A stretch of DNA of 64,000 bases, taken from the NCBI RefSeq assembly GCF_039541915.1, contig NZ_BAABHD010000083.1, forward strand, positions 1 to 64,000, written 5' to 3'. Both the position numbers and the translations under genes were made by a program. The DNA comes from Nibrella saemangeumensis. Lineage in GTDB: Bacteria; Bacteroidota; Bacteroidia; Cytophagales; Spirosomataceae. Of this stretch, positions 35,365 through 43,612 are shown piece after piece. Numbering within the stretch: the stretch's first letter is position 1; each line of letters begins with the position of its first letter. The notes beneath the pieces are model-generated. The model saw only the letters and a list, made by a program, of their open reading frames with translations. It searched no databases and was not told the origin of the DNA.

Positions 35365-36705
35365 ATGGGAAAAAAGATTCTGCTTGAACATATCAACGTC
35401 CCCGGCATCGAGACCTTTGATGTCTACCGGAAGCAGGGGGGCTACACAGCCGTTGAGAAGGCGATCAAGACCATGACGCCCGACGAGGTTGTTGAAGAAG
35501 TAAAGAAATCAGGTGTGCGTGGTCGGGGTGGAGCCGGATTCCCGATGGGGATGAAATGGAGCTTCCTGGCCAAGCCTGAAGGTGTACCCCGCTACCTCGT
35601 CTGCAACGCCGACGAATCTGAGCCGGGTACCTTTAAGGATCACTACCTGATGAAGCATATACCGCATTTGCTCATCGAGGGCATGATTGTCTCCAGCTTT
35701 GCGCTGGGAGCAAACAAATCCTTTATTTACGTTCGTGGGGAGCTGATGTATGTCATCTATATTCTGGAGCGGGCGATTGAAGAAGCAAAAGCGAAAGGCT
35801 TTTTAGGGAAAAACATCCTCGGCAGCGGCTACGATCTGGAATTGATCGTTCAGCCGGGCGGTGGTGCCTACATCTGTGGAGAAGAGACGGCCCTGCTGGA
35901 GTCACTGGAAGGCAAGCGGGGTAACCCCCGGAACAAGCCGCCTTTTCCGGCGGTTAAGGGCCTGTACCAGTCTCCAACTGTGGTGAATAATGTTGAGTCC
36001 ATTGCCACTACGCCCTGGATTATCAACAACGGGGGAGATGCGTATGCCGCCGTTGGTATTAGCCGTAGTACCGGTACCAAGCTGATTTCGGCGTCTGGCC
36101 ACATTAAAAAGCCGGGGGTATACGAAATCGAACTCGGTGTACCGGTCGAAGAATTCATCTACTCGGATGAGTGGTGTGGCGGCATTCGCGATGGGCACTA
36201 CCTGAAAGCGGTTGTGGCGGGTGGTTCATCTGTACCCATTCTGCCGGCGAACCTGATTCTGAAGCTGGCCAACAACGAACCCCGACTGATGACCTACGAA
36301 TCGCTCTCCGATGGAGGTTTTCAGACGGGAACGATGCTGGGTTCGGGTGGCTTTATCGTGTTTGACGAAACGGCTTGTATCGTTCGGAATACCTGGAACT
36401 TCTCGCGGTTCTATCATCACGAGTCCTGCGGGCAGTGCAGTCCCTGCCGGGAAGGAACGGGCTGGATGGAGAAGGTACTCCACCGGATTGAGCATGGTCA
36501 CGGCCATATGCACGACATCGACCTGCTGGTTGATGTTGCCCGGAAAATTGAAGGAAATACCATCTGCCCGCTGGGCGATGCTGCGGCTTGGCCGGTAGCG
36601 AGTGCCATCCGTCACTTCCGCGAGGAGTTTGAATGGCACGTTACCCATCCGCAGGAAGCGACTCAGCCGGGTGCGGTATATAAAGGCGAAATGGCCTTAG
36701 TCTAA
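35365..36705 (+). CDS. nuoF: NADH-quinone oxidoreductase subunit F
   Basis: 446 residues, 51-kDa subunit. NADH site GRGGAGFPMGMKWSF, FMN site GAYICGEETALLESLEGKRG, and [4Fe-4S] ligands in ESCGQCSPCREG plus CPLGDA. It oxidises NADH and passes electrons to the cluster chain. Nine bases after nuoE, 31 before nuoG. Confidence 0.98.
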   Translation: MGKKILLEHINVPGIETFDVYRKQGGYTAVEKAIKTMTPDEVVEEVKKSGVRGRGGAGFPMGMKWSFLAKPEGVPRYLVCNADESEPGTFKDHYLMKHIPHLLIEGMIVSSFALGANKSFIYVRGELMYVIYILERAIEEAKAKGFLGKNILGSGYDLELIVQPGGGAYICGEETALLESLEGKRGNPRNKPPFPAVKGLYQSPTVVNNVESIATTPWIINNGGDAYAAVGISRSTGTKLISASGHIKKPGVYEIELGVPVEEFIYSDEWCGGIRDGHYLKAVVAGGSSVPILPANLILKLANNEPRLMTYESLSDGGFQTGTMLGSGGFIVFDETACIVRNTWNFSRFYHHESCGQCSPCREGTGWMEKVLHRIEHGHGHMHDIDLLVDVARKIEGNTICPLGDAAAWPVASAIRHFREEFEWHVTHPQEATQPGAVYKGEMALV

Positions 36706-36736
36706 AGCCACTGTAACGCTTTATCAGAAGAAGAAA

Positions 36737-37819
36737 ATGGAAGAAAATAAGCCGCAACTACATAAAGTCACTATCGATGGCATTGAAATCGAGGTGGAGC
36801 CGGGTACGACCATTTTGCAGGCGGCCCGGAAAATCGGTGGCGATGTGGCCCCACCGGCCATGTGCTACTACCAGCCGCTGAAGGGCAGTGGAGGAAAGTG
36901 CCGGGCCTGTCTGGTGAAGGTGGCTGCCGGTTCAGCCAAAGATCCGCGCCCAATGCCCAAACTGGTGGCGTCATGCATTACGCCGGTGCAGGATGGCATG
37001 GTGGTGGAAAACAAAACCAATCCGCAGGTACTGGATACCCGCAAAGGTATCGTTGAGTTCCTGCTGCTGAACCACCCGCTCGACTGTCCGGTTTGTGACC
37101 AGGCCGGTGAGTGCGACCTGCAGAATTTTGCGTTTAATCACGGCCTGGCGTCGACCCGTTATGAGGAAGACCGCCGGACATTTGAGAAGCACGATATTGG
37201 CCCATACATCCAACTGCACATGACGCGTTGCATCCTGTGTTACCGCTGCGTGTATACTGCCGACCAGATTACCAATAAGCGCGTTCATGGCGTACTGGGC
37301 CGGGGCGATGCTGCCGAGATCAGTACCTATATTGAGAAAGCCGTAGACAACGATTTTTCCGGCAACGTCATTGATGTATGCCCGGTAGGAGCATTGACCG
37401 ATAAAACGTACCGGTTCAAGAACCGCGTATGGTTTACCAAGCCAGTTGATGCGCACCGCGACTGCCCGACCTGTTCGGGTAAGGTAACGCTGTGGTATCG
37501 GGGAGAAGAGGTAATCCGCGTGACCGCCCGCAAAAACGAGTGGAACGAGGTGACTGAGTTCATCTGCAACACCTGCCGGTTTGAGAAGAAGCAGACGAGC
37601 GACTGGGTTATCGAAGGACCAACTAAGATTGCCCGTGGCTCTGTTATCTCAGCGAATAAGTACCGGGGAGATCTGAAAAAGCCAGACTTTGGCTTGAAGC
37701 TGGCGGCTACGCAGTACAAGCAAATCGACGACAAGCGGGATACCTCTCAACTGGCTATCCGTCAGTTGCCGGTCGAGCGCTTTGCCAAATTACCCTCGGC
37801 TAACGAACCAGAACCGTAA
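36737..37819 (+). CDS. nuoG: NADH-quinone oxidoreductase subunit G, short form
   Basis: 360 residues. The N-terminal [2Fe-2S] domain is complete (ligands in PPAMCYYQ, GGKCRACLVKV and a further Cys in VASCITPV), then the His/Cys cluster motif HPLDCPVCDQAGECDLQ, a [4Fe-4S] set in MTRCILCYRCV and CPVGAL, and a final CPTC...CNTCR tail. The large molybdopterin-like domain of classical NuoG (about 900 residues) is missing. Bacteroidota often have this short form, so it is probably normal rather than truncated. Eleven bases before nuoH. Confidence 0.93.
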   Translation: MEENKPQLHKVTIDGIEIEVEPGTTILQAARKIGGDVAPPAMCYYQPLKGSGGKCRACLVKVAAGSAKDPRPMPKLVASCITPVQDGMVVENKTNPQVLDTRKGIVEFLLLNHPLDCPVCDQAGECDLQNFAFNHGLASTRYEEDRRTFEKHDIGPYIQLHMTRCILCYRCVYTADQITNKRVHGVLGRGDAAEISTYIEKAVDNDFSGNVIDVCPVGALTDKTYRFKNRVWFTKPVDAHRDCPTCSGKVTLWYRGEEVIRVTARKNEWNEVTEFICNTCRFEKKQTSDWVIEGPTKIARGSVISANKYRGDLKKPDFGLKLAATQYKQIDDKRDTSQLAIRQLPVERFAKLPSANEPEP

Positions 37820-37830
37820 GACAACATACT

Positions 37831-38985
37831 ATGAACCTAACGGAATTAATTATAAAGGCAATCATTATCCTCGTCGTCTTCGGTCTGACGCTGCTAATTG
37901 CCATGTATTCGACCTACGCCGAACGGAAAGTTGCCGGTTTTCTACAGGATCGCCTGGGTCCAAACCGGGCGGGACCTTTTGGCTTGCTACAGCCTTTAGC
38001 CGATGCGGGTAAGATGTTCTTCAAAGAAGACTTCATTCCGTCGAAGGCCAACAAATGGCTGTTTATTCTGGGACCTTGTCTGGCCATGCTGACAGCCCTG
38101 ATGTCTAGTGCCGTAATTCCCTTCGGCGAAAGCATCAGGTTTGGTGATGTAATGGTGCCGGTACAGGCCATTGACGTAAATATTGGTATCCTATACGTCT
38201 TTGGCGTGGTATCGCTGGGGGTGTACGGCATCATGGTGGGTGGCTGGGCTTCCAACAACAAGTTTTCGTTGTTAGGTGCTATCCGGGCTGCCTCGCAGAA
38301 CATCAGTTATGAAATTGCGCTGGGACTATCGATCATTGCTATTCTGATGATGACCGGCTCCCTGTCGCTGCGGCATATTGTCAGCGAGCAGGCTAGTTTC
38401 ATTGAGTGGAACGTCTTTACACAACCGCTGGGCTTTATCATCTTTCTGACCTGTGCCTTTGCCGAGTGTAACCGGACACCGTTTGATTTGCCCGAGTGTG
38501 AAACGGAACTGGTAGGTGGTTACCATACGGAGTATAGCTCCATGAAGCTGGGTTTCTACCTCTTTGCTGAGTACATCAATATGTTTGTGTCGTCGGCGAT
38601 CATCTCTACCCTGTACTTTGGTGGTTTCCACTATCCCGGTATGGACTGGGTACGCGAAACGCTGACAGGCTCACTGGGTGCGGTAGTTGGCCATAACCTG
38701 GCTACGCTGATTGGCACGATGGCGCTGTTTGCCAAAATCTTCTTTTTCATCTTCTTTTTCATGTGGGTACGCTGGACCATTCCGCGGTTCCGCTACGATC
38801 AGTTGATGAACCTGGGCTGGAAGAGTCTGATCCCGCTGTCGATCCTGAACATCGTCATTACTGGGCTTGGGCTGCTGTATAACATTAAATATGCAACCTG
38901 GCTGATCGTGGTTGTAATGGTCGTACTGGCCGCTACCAACGCCATTAAGGCTCCGCGCCGTCAGGTAAGGACAAGTGTCCCGTAG
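37831..38985 (+). CDS. nuoH: NADH-quinone oxidoreductase subunit H
   Basis: 384 residues, about eight membrane helices. Signature ERKVAGFLQDRLGPNRAGPFG near the N-terminus and ECNRTPFDLPECETELVGGY in the middle mark the quinone-channel subunit. It links the peripheral and membrane arms. It ends 18 bases before nuoI. Confidence 0.98.
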   Translation: MNLTELIIKAIIILVVFGLTLLIAMYSTYAERKVAGFLQDRLGPNRAGPFGLLQPLADAGKMFFKEDFIPSKANKWLFILGPCLAMLTALMSSAVIPFGESIRFGDVMVPVQAIDVNIGILYVFGVVSLGVYGIMVGGWASNNKFSLLGAIRAASQNISYEIALGLSIIAILMMTGSLSLRHIVSEQASFIEWNVFTQPLGFIIFLTCAFAECNRTPFDLPECETELVGGYHTEYSSMKLGFYLFAEYINMFVSSAIISTLYFGGFHYPGMDWVRETLTGSLGAVVGHNLATLIGTMALFAKIFFFIFFFMWVRWTIPRFRYDQLMNLGWKSLIPLSILNIVITGLGLLYNIKYATWLIVVVMVVLAATNAIKAPRRQVRTSVP

Positions 38986-39003
38986 TCTTAAACAAAGACA
39001 ACT

Positions 39004-39567
39004 ATGCAGTTAACTAATAGATCAAAACAAGTCAGTAACAAAGAGATGACGCTGGCCGAGCGGATGTATCTGCCGGCAATTGCTTCGGGACTGGCCATCA
39101 CCATAAAACACTTCTTTCAGAAGAAGCCGACAATCCAGTACCCGGAGGTAAAACGGTATCTGGGACCGGTGTTTCGCGGTCATCATGTGCTGAAGCGCGA
39201 TGAAGAAGGCCGCGAACGCTGTACCGCCTGTGGTTTGTGCGCGGTAGCCTGTCCGGCCGAAGCCATTTCGATGGTTGCCGCCGAACGGGAGAAGGGCGAA
39301 GAAAAGCTGTACCGGGAAGAGAAATACGCGGCTGTGTATGAAATTAACATGCTACGCTGTATCTTCTGTGGGCTGTGCGAGGAGGCTTGTCCCAAGCAGG
39401 CCGTCTACCTCCGCCACGACCGGTTTGTTCCGGTATTTACCGAACGCGACGATGTAATTTACGGCAAAGACAAGCTGGTAGAACGGCTGGACGACCGCTA
39501 CATCCGGACCAACACGGACGTAAAGGCCACGCCAACCGAGCCAAGCTTATCGCGAGCCGGTACGTAA
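39004..39567 (+). CDS. nuoI: NADH-quinone oxidoreductase subunit I
   Basis: 187 residues, ferredoxin-like. Two [4Fe-4S] motifs: CTACGLCAVACPAEA and CIFCGLCEEACPKQA. The charged C-terminal tail is longer than in E. coli but similar to other Bacteroidota. A terminator-like hairpin follows before nuoJ. Confidence 0.97.
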   Translation: MQLTNRSKQVSNKEMTLAERMYLPAIASGLAITIKHFFQKKPTIQYPEVKRYLGPVFRGHHVLKRDEEGRERCTACGLCAVACPAEAISMVAAEREKGEEKLYREEKYAAVYEINMLRCIFCGLCEEACPKQAVYLRHDRFVPVFTERDDVIYGKDKLVERLDDRYIRTNTDVKATPTEPSLSRAGT

Positions 39568-39582
39568 TATAGCCACCGACAC

Positions 39583-39620
39583 GCCTGACCTGCTACCATA
39601 CCGGTCAGGCTTTCTTCTTT
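39583..39620 (+). terminator. Terminator-like hairpin between nuoI and nuoJ
   Basis: Perfect arms GCCTGACC (39583-39590) and GGTCAGGC (39603-39610), then TTTCTTCTTT. It could reduce transcription into nuoJ; nuoJ starts 23 bases after the arm. Confidence 0.55.
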
Positions 39621-39632
39621 ATAGGTATTGAC

Positions 39633-40151
39633 ATGAAAACTACCGAAATACTTTTTTACATTCTGACCGGTATCACGCTGCTAAGCGCCATCAGCGTTGT
39701 TACAGCGCGCAACCCCATTCACAGCGTTCTGGCCCTGATCGGAACATTCTTTTGTCTTTCCGGTCACTATATTCTGCTGAACGCGCAGTTTCTGGCAGCC
39801 GTCAACATCATTGTCTATGCCGGTGCTATCATGGTTCTCTTCCTGTTCACTATTATGTTTCTGAACCTCAGAAAAGAAGATGAGGAGTCGAAGACAAACA
39901 TGACCAAGATGGCGGCCGTGGTTGTAGGCGGGGTGCTGATGATTCTGATGCTGGCTATTTTCCGCGTTGCGCAGGTTGGCTCCTATAACCCTACCGACTA
40001 CAATTCGCAGGTCGGTCTGGTCGAAAGCCTGGGTAAAGTGCTGTATACCGATTACCTGCTTCCCTTTGAACTGGCATCGGTTCTGTTCCTGGTAGCCATG
40101 GTCGGGGCCGTCATGCTCGGCAAGCGCGAACCTGGCGAACGGCATTTCTAA
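39633..40151 (+). CDS. nuoJ: NADH-quinone oxidoreductase subunit J
   Basis: 172 residues with about five membrane helices. The NuoJ signature is NPIHSVLALIGTFFCLSGHY followed by AAVNIIVYAGAIMVLFLFTI. The C-terminus is MVGAVMLGKRE. It is the last complex I gene present; a strong terminator (40181-40212) follows and the next gene is a thiolase. nuoK, L, M and N are not in the window. Confidence 0.96.
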   Translation: MKTTEILFYILTGITLLSAISVVTARNPIHSVLALIGTFFCLSGHYILLNAQFLAAVNIIVYAGAIMVLFLFTIMFLNLRKEDEESKTNMTKMAAVVVGGVLMILMLAIFRVAQVGSYNPTDYNSQVGLVESLGKVLYTDYLLPFELASVLFLVAMVGAVMLGKREPGERHF

Positions 40152-40180
40152 GCCGATAACAGAAACGCATACAAGCTCAG

Positions 40181-40212
40181 AAGAGGCTGCCGGGTTGGTA
40201 GCCTCTTTTTTT
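40181..40212 (+). terminator. Terminator after nuoJ
   Basis: AGAGGCT (40182-40188) and AGCCTCT (40200-40206), 11-base loop, followed by a T-run to 40212. It marks the end of the nuo transcript. Confidence 0.85.
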
Positions 40213-40253
40213 GTCCGGTACATCTTTCCACTCTGGTGAATTTTGGGTCTAAT

Positions 40254-40269
40254 AGTATGCTTGCATAAT
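40254..40269. promoter_or_regulatory. Operator-like palindrome upstream of the thiolase gene
   Basis: AGTATGC-TT-GCATAAT. The inner TATGC/GCATA arms are perfect. It covers a near match to the -7 element (TATGCTTG, 40256-40263), so a protein bound here could block the promoter. The same 16-bp form recurs twice upstream of the acyl-CoA dehydrogenase gene. Confidence 0.6.
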
Positions 40270-40354
40270 ATTCCGTTTCTGCCTTGTGATTTTTCGCAGG
40301 AAATTTTTGTTATTGCAGTAGTAAAATCAGAAGATACCAACAACTAAACCAGAT

Positions 40355-41533
40355 ATGGACGCATACGTAGTAGCCGGATATCGGACAGCCGTTGGCAAAG
40401 CCCCACGGGGCGGGTTGCGATTTACAAGACCCGACGATATGGCGGCTGAAGTAATTAAACATTTGTTGCAGCAGGTACCCCAGCTTGACCCGGCTCGTGT
40501 TGAAGACTTAATTGTCGGCAACGCCGTACCCGAAGCCGAGCAGGGCATGCAGATAGCCCGCTATATCTCCTTGCTGTCGTTACCAAACAGTGTACCGGGT
40601 ATGACCATCAACCGCTACTGCGGCTCTGGTCTGGAGGCTATTGCCATTGCTTCGGCCAAGATTCACTCCGGTCTGGCTGATTGCATTATTGCCGGTGGCA
40701 CCGAAAGTATGTCGCTGGTGCCGGTGATGGGTTGGAAAACGGCGCTGAACTATGAGATTGCGCAGAAGAATCCAGACTATTACATTGGGATGGGTCTGAC
40801 GGCCGAGCAGGTAGCTGATCAGTTCAAAATCAGCCGCGATGCACAGGACGAGTTTGCCTATGAGTCGCACCAGAAAGCGTTGGCGGCCCAGCAAAGCGGC
40901 AAGTTCGACGATCAGATTGTGCCTATCTCGGTAAAAGAAACCTACTTCGACAGCGAAGCTGGAAAGAAGAAAACCCGGGAGTGGTCGGTTACTAAAGACG
41001 AAGGCCCCCGTGCGGATACAACGGCCGAAGCCCTGGCCAAACTGAAGCCGGTATTTGCCGCAGGTGGTTCCGTAACAGCCGGTAACTCGTCGCAGACTTC
41101 CGACGGAGCGGCATTTGTGATTGTGATGTCGGAGCGGCTGGTAAACGAATTGGGCCTTAAGCCGAAGGCGCGGATGATGTCTTACGCTACGGCCGGTGTA
41201 GAGCCCCGCATTATGGGTATTGGTCCGGTAGCGGCTATTCCCATCGCCTTGCAGAAGGCCGGCCTGAAGCAGGACGATATTGAAATGATAGAATTAAACG
41301 AAGCGTTTGCGGCTCAGTCACTGGCCGTCATTCAGGAGCTGGACCTGGACAGGAGCAAGATTAACCCGAATGGCGGTGCTATCGCTTTGGGTCATGCGCT
41401 GGGTTCTACCGGTGCGCGGTTGTCGGTGCAGTTGATTGACGAAATGCAACTAAACGGTCAGAAATACGGCATGGTATCAGCTTGTGTTGGCGGTGGTCAG
41501 GGCGTAGCGGGTATTTATGAAGTGCTAAACTGA
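40355..41533 (+). CDS. Acetyl-CoA C-acyltransferase (thiolase)
   Basis: 392 residues. The active-site Cys is in NRYCGSGLEA (about residue 89), GGAIALGHALGSTGAR holds the catalytic His, and CVGGGQG near the C-terminus holds the second Cys. It cleaves 3-ketoacyl-CoA with CoA in beta-oxidation, or works in reverse. It precedes an acyl-CoA dehydrogenase with a terminator between, and both have the same operator-like palindrome, so they are likely co-regulated. A hydroxyacyl-CoA dehydrogenase/enoyl hydratase gene is not seen in the window. Confidence 0.95.
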   Translation: MDAYVVAGYRTAVGKAPRGGLRFTRPDDMAAEVIKHLLQQVPQLDPARVEDLIVGNAVPEAEQGMQIARYISLLSLPNSVPGMTINRYCGSGLEAIAIASAKIHSGLADCIIAGGTESMSLVPVMGWKTALNYEIAQKNPDYYIGMGLTAEQVADQFKISRDAQDEFAYESHQKALAAQQSGKFDDQIVPISVKETYFDSEAGKKKTREWSVTKDEGPRADTTAEALAKLKPVFAAGGSVTAGNSSQTSDGAAFVIVMSERLVNELGLKPKARMMSYATAGVEPRIMGIGPVAAIPIALQKAGLKQDDIEMIELNEAFAAQSLAVIQELDLDRSKINPNGGAIALGHALGSTGARLSVQLIDEMQLNGQKYGMVSACVGGGQGVAGIYEVLN

Positions 41534-41550
41534 CGGTTGACGTATATAGA

Positions 41551-41588
41551 AAAAAGCCTTGTTTCCAATAGCTGGAACAGGGCTTTTT
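41551..41588 (+). terminator. Terminator after the thiolase gene
   Basis: AAAAAGCCTTGTTTCC pairs with GGAACAGGGCTTTTT (one G-U pair and a single-base bulge) around a short loop, then T-rich sequence. Confidence 0.8.
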
Positions 41589-41627
41589 CCTTTTTCGAGG
41601 TGTAGCTGAATAGCAGAAAAATAATAC

Positions 41628-41649
41628 AATAGTATGTTTGCATACTATT
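41628..41649. promoter_or_regulatory. Operator-like palindrome over the acyl-CoA dehydrogenase promoter
   Basis: AATAGTATG (41628-41636) and CATACTATT (41641-41649) are perfect 9-bp arms with a TTTG spacer. The sequence contains an exact -7 element TATGTTTG (41633-41640), so binding would occlude the promoter. Core matches AGTATGC-NN-GCATA. Confidence 0.65.
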
Positions 41650-41677
41650 ATTTTTTTGATTTCCTTTGTTGTAAATT

Positions 41678-41693
41678 AGTATGCACGCATAAC
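41678..41693. promoter_or_regulatory. Second operator-like palindrome of the acyl-CoA dehydrogenase gene
   Basis: AGTATGC-AC-GCATAAC, 47 bases (centre to centre) downstream of the previous site and 24 bases before the start codon. Perfect TATGC/GCATA inner arms. Confidence 0.6.
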
Positions 41694-41717
41694 AAATAAA
41701 CTCATTTATCTATAGCC

Positions 41718-43517
41718 ATGATTGCAACCGACAACAAAGCTTCTATCAAGGGCGGTGAGTTTTTGATCAAAGATACTGACGCATCGCAAGTGTTCATTCC
41801 CGAGGAGTTTACCGAAGAGCAGCGGATGATTGCCGCTACCTGCCGGGAGTTTCTGGAGAAAGAAATCTGGCCGCGTCTGGAAGAAATCGATAAAGCCAAG
41901 ACCACGGATCTGATCTCCTCGCTGATGGACAAAGCCGGTGAACTTGGTCTGCTGGGAACATCTGTACCGGAAGAGTACGGCGGGTTTGGTATGAACTTCA
42001 ACACCTCCATGCTGGTGGCTGAAGTAACCGGTGCCGGTCATTCGTTCTCCGTAGCCTTGTCGGCCCATACAGGTATTGGTACCCTGCCCATCGTGTACTA
42101 CGGCAACGAAGAGCAGAAAGCCAAGTACCTGCCGAAACTGGCGACCGGTGAGTGGAAAGCAGCTTACTGTCTGACGGAACCGGATTCAGGCTCAGATGCC
42201 AACTCTGGCAAGACAAAAGCTAAACTGTCAGAGGATGGTCAGTACTACATCCTGAATGGTCAGAAGATGTGGATTACCAACGGTGGTTTCGCCGATGTGT
42301 ATATCGTCTTTGCTAAGATAGAGGATGACAAAAATCTCTCCGCTTTCATTGTAGAGCGCTCCTACGAGGGAATCACGATGAATGAGCCGGAGCATAAGAT
42401 GGGTATCAAAGGCTCTGATACCCGGCAGATTTTCTTCAACGATGTTAAAGTACCGGTGGAGAACCTGCTGTCGGAGCGGGGCAATGGTTTCAAGATTGCC
42501 GTTAATATCCTGAACATTGGCCGTATTAAATTAGGCGTTGCGGCTGTTGGTGGCTCAAAAGAAGTCACGACCAATGCTATTCGGTACGCTAATGAGCGTC
42601 GGCAGTTTGGTACCCCTATTGCCAACTTTGGGGCTATTAAGCACAAACTGGGCGAGATGGCCGTGAAGATATATGCGTCGGAATCGGCGAGCTACCGGGC
42701 CGGTCAGAATATCGACGACCTCATCGAGGACCTGAAAGGCAAAGGCATGAGCGATGCGGATGCCAAGCTGAAAGCCCTGGAGCAATTTGCTATTGAGTGT
42801 GCCATTATGAAAGTACACGGCTCCGAAGTGCTCGATTACGTGGTAGATGAAGGCGTTCAAATCTACGGCGGTATGGGCTACTCGGCTGATGCCCCAATGG
42901 ACCGCAGCTACCGAGACGCCCGCATCAACCGCATTTTCGAAGGTACCAACGAAATCAACCGGATGCTGGTGGTCGACATGCTGCTGAAGCGGGCCATGAA
43001 AGGCGAACTCGACCTGATGGGTCCGGCCATGGCCGTAGGCAAAGAAATCATGTCGATTCCTGACTTCGGTGCCGACGAGGAAGAAGGTCTGTTCATAGCC
43101 GAGAAGAAGGTTCTGTGTAACCTGAAGAAAGCCGTGCTGATGGTATCCGGTGCTGCTGTGCAGAAGTTCATGACAAAACTGTCGGAAGAGCAGGAAATAT
43201 TGATGAGCATTGCTGATATGGGCATTGAAGTGTATGCCGCCGAATCTGCCCTGCTACGAGTTGAAAAACTTATCGGTATCAAAGGCGAAGCCGCCGTTGC
43301 GCTACAGAAAGATATGGCGTTGTGCTACCTGCACGAAGCCGTGGAAAAAGTAAATAATGCCGGACGGGCTGCCATCACCTCGTTTGCCGAAGGCGACGAA
43401 CTGCGCGTGATGCTGATGGGCCTGAAACGCTTTACCAAGATTGAACCGATGAACCTGAAGAACGCTCGTCGCCGGATTGCTGATGCGATGATTGAAGAGA
43501 ACCGGTACATCTTCTAA
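41718..43517 (+). CDS. Acyl-CoA dehydrogenase family protein
   Basis: 599 residues, the long (about 600-residue) type similar to very-long-chain or acyl-ACP-like dehydrogenases. FAD and substrate motifs are AAYCLTEPDSGSDANSGKTKA, WITNGGFADVYIVFAKI, RRQFGTPIANFGAIKHKLG and the QIYGGMGYSADAPMDRSYRDARI region with the following FEGTNEINRML. A helical C-terminal extension begins at about residue 430. It introduces the 2,3-double bond in fatty acyl-CoA. Two palindromes at its promoter suggest repression by a ligand-responsive regulator. A terminator follows at 43551. Confidence 0.93.
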   Translation: MIATDNKASIKGGEFLIKDTDASQVFIPEEFTEEQRMIAATCREFLEKEIWPRLEEIDKAKTTDLISSLMDKAGELGLLGTSVPEEYGGFGMNFNTSMLVAEVTGAGHSFSVALSAHTGIGTLPIVYYGNEEQKAKYLPKLATGEWKAAYCLTEPDSGSDANSGKTKAKLSEDGQYYILNGQKMWITNGGFADVYIVFAKIEDDKNLSAFIVERSYEGITMNEPEHKMGIKGSDTRQIFFNDVKVPVENLLSERGNGFKIAVNILNIGRIKLGVAAVGGSKEVTTNAIRYANERRQFGTPIANFGAIKHKLGEMAVKIYASESASYRAGQNIDDLIEDLKGKGMSDADAKLKALEQFAIECAIMKVHGSEVLDYVVDEGVQIYGGMGYSADAPMDRSYRDARINRIFEGTNEINRMLVVDMLLKRAMKGELDLMGPAMAVGKEIMSIPDFGADEEEGLFIAEKKVLCNLKKAVLMVSGAAVQKFMTKLSEEQEILMSIADMGIEVYAAESALLRVEKLIGIKGEAAVALQKDMALCYLHEAVEKVNNAGRAAITSFAEGDELRVMLMGLKRFTKIEPMNLKNARRRIADAMIEENRYIF

Positions 43518-43550
43518 GATAATACAATTCACAACAGCTGAAAACCGATA

Positions 43551-43579
43551 AGCCGGCCTTGTTTTAGGGCCGGCTTTCT
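43551..43579 (+). terminator. Terminator after acyl-CoA dehydrogenase
   Basis: AGCCGGCC (43551-43558) and GGCCGGCT (43568-43575) form a perfect 8-bp stem followed by TTCTTG. Confidence 0.8.
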
Positions 43580-43612
43580 TGTTATATAGCGGTTTCAAAT
43601 GCTTCCTCTGCC

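Noticed and set aside
36737..37819. nuoG as a truncated pseudogene
   Set aside because: All iron-sulfur ligands of the N-terminal domains are present and the gene is in frame in the operon; the short form is usual in Bacteroidota.
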